A stretch of DNA of 64,000 nucleotides from Aestuariibius violaceus. GTDB lineage: Bacteria > Pseudomonadota > Alphaproteobacteria > Rhodobacterales > Rhodobacteraceae. The notes under the pieces were generated by a model, which did not search any database, was not told the origin of the DNA, and worked only from the letters and a program-made list of their open reading frames with translations. The position numbers and the translations under genes are program-made. Every line of letters starts with the position of its first letter. Positions within the stretch are counted from its first letter, which is position 1. The stretch covers positions 310,001 to 374,000 of the forward strand of contig NZ_JBFONT020000001.1 of the NCBI RefSeq assembly GCF_040779325.2, given 5' to 3'. This document shows positions 63,931 through 64,000 of the stretch, one piece after another.

Positions 63931-64000
63931 CAAATCAAGCCTATTGGACAATTAGTACCGGTCAACTGAACGCATTGCTGCGCTTACATCTCCGGCCTAT
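63931..64000 (-). rRNA. rrl: 23S ribosomal RNA, 3' end (partial)
   Basis: The minus-strand sequence ATAGGCCGGAGATGTAAGCG, followed by the GACCGGTACTAAT element, is the conserved 3' terminus of bacterial 23S rRNA. The gene continues beyond the right edge. The exact 3' end is estimated. Confidence 0.92.

Overview
The window reads as chromosomal DNA of a bacteriochlorophyll-a-producing alphaproteobacterium of the Rhodobacterales (Roseobacter-type aerobic anoxygenic phototroph). The grounds are: a high-GC, densely packed genome with many ATGA/GTGA gene overlaps; a bchFNBHLM-lhaA-puhABC-bciE-acsF-puhE-hemA-cycA photosynthesis super-operon with the ppaA-ppsR regulator pair; oxygen-dependent AcsF with BciE rather than anaerobic BchE; an rRNA operon ending 23S-5S-tRNA-fMet; and many families typical of this order (BKACE, extensin-like, DUF2853, plant-type GshA).

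Left accessory region (1-18.9 kb). A divergent promoter with a perfect palindrome separates a truncated minus-strand gene from an IclR regulator and an orphan sugar-type ABC ATPase. A minus-strand operon (9795 to 2282) follows: a cytoplasmic three-subunit molybdenum/iron-sulfur oxidoreductase (SoeABC/DmsABC type) with an M42 aminopeptidase inserted between its first two subunits and two SnoaL/NTF2-like proteins at the end. Next are an M19 dipeptidase, a DsbD-alpha-like periplasmic protein, YqgE, a 330-bp gene-free stretch with duplicated hairpins, and a tightly overlapping pobA-pcaC-pcaH-pcaG-BKACE operon for 4-hydroxybenzoate/protocatechuate breakdown. A PstS-OmpA fusion ends in tandem hairpins.

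Photosynthesis region (19-40.3 kb). ahcY and cycA lead into hemA, puhE, acsF, bciE, puhC, puhB, puhA, lhaA, bchM, bchL, bchH, bchB, bchN and bchF, all on the minus strand and mostly overlapping. Together they make 5-aminolevulinate, carry out Mg insertion, methylation, ring-E closure, dark protochlorophyllide reduction and 3-vinyl hydration, and supply and assemble the reaction-centre H subunit. bchF is divergent from ppaA-ppsR. The intergenic region holds two perfect TGT-N12-ACA PpsR boxes, each containing the -35 TTGACA of one of the two outward promoters. No puf, bchCXYZ, bchID or crt genes are present, so the photosynthesis genes are split in this genome.

Right, mostly housekeeping region (40.4-64 kb). 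It holds an SDR, a HIG1-like protein, a PduO-type cobalamin adenosyltransferase and yaaA. A coupled pyrB-unknown-unknown-PuhB-like-pyrC'-plsY operon follows, in which the dihydroorotase has lost its metal ligands. Next come gshA, rsmE/ubiA (divergent, 12 bp apart), an OmpA-family protein with a coiled-coil partner, pgsA-moaD-moaE and uvrC. These are followed by an ABC-2 exporter, SppA, a 50-residue zinc-ribbon membrane protein, a Na+/Ca2+-type antiporter and an SDR. A CBS-domain protein, an endonuclease III-like glycosylase and the 3' end of an rRNA operon close the window.

All functional calls rest on reading translated sequence and motifs by eye. No database search was run.
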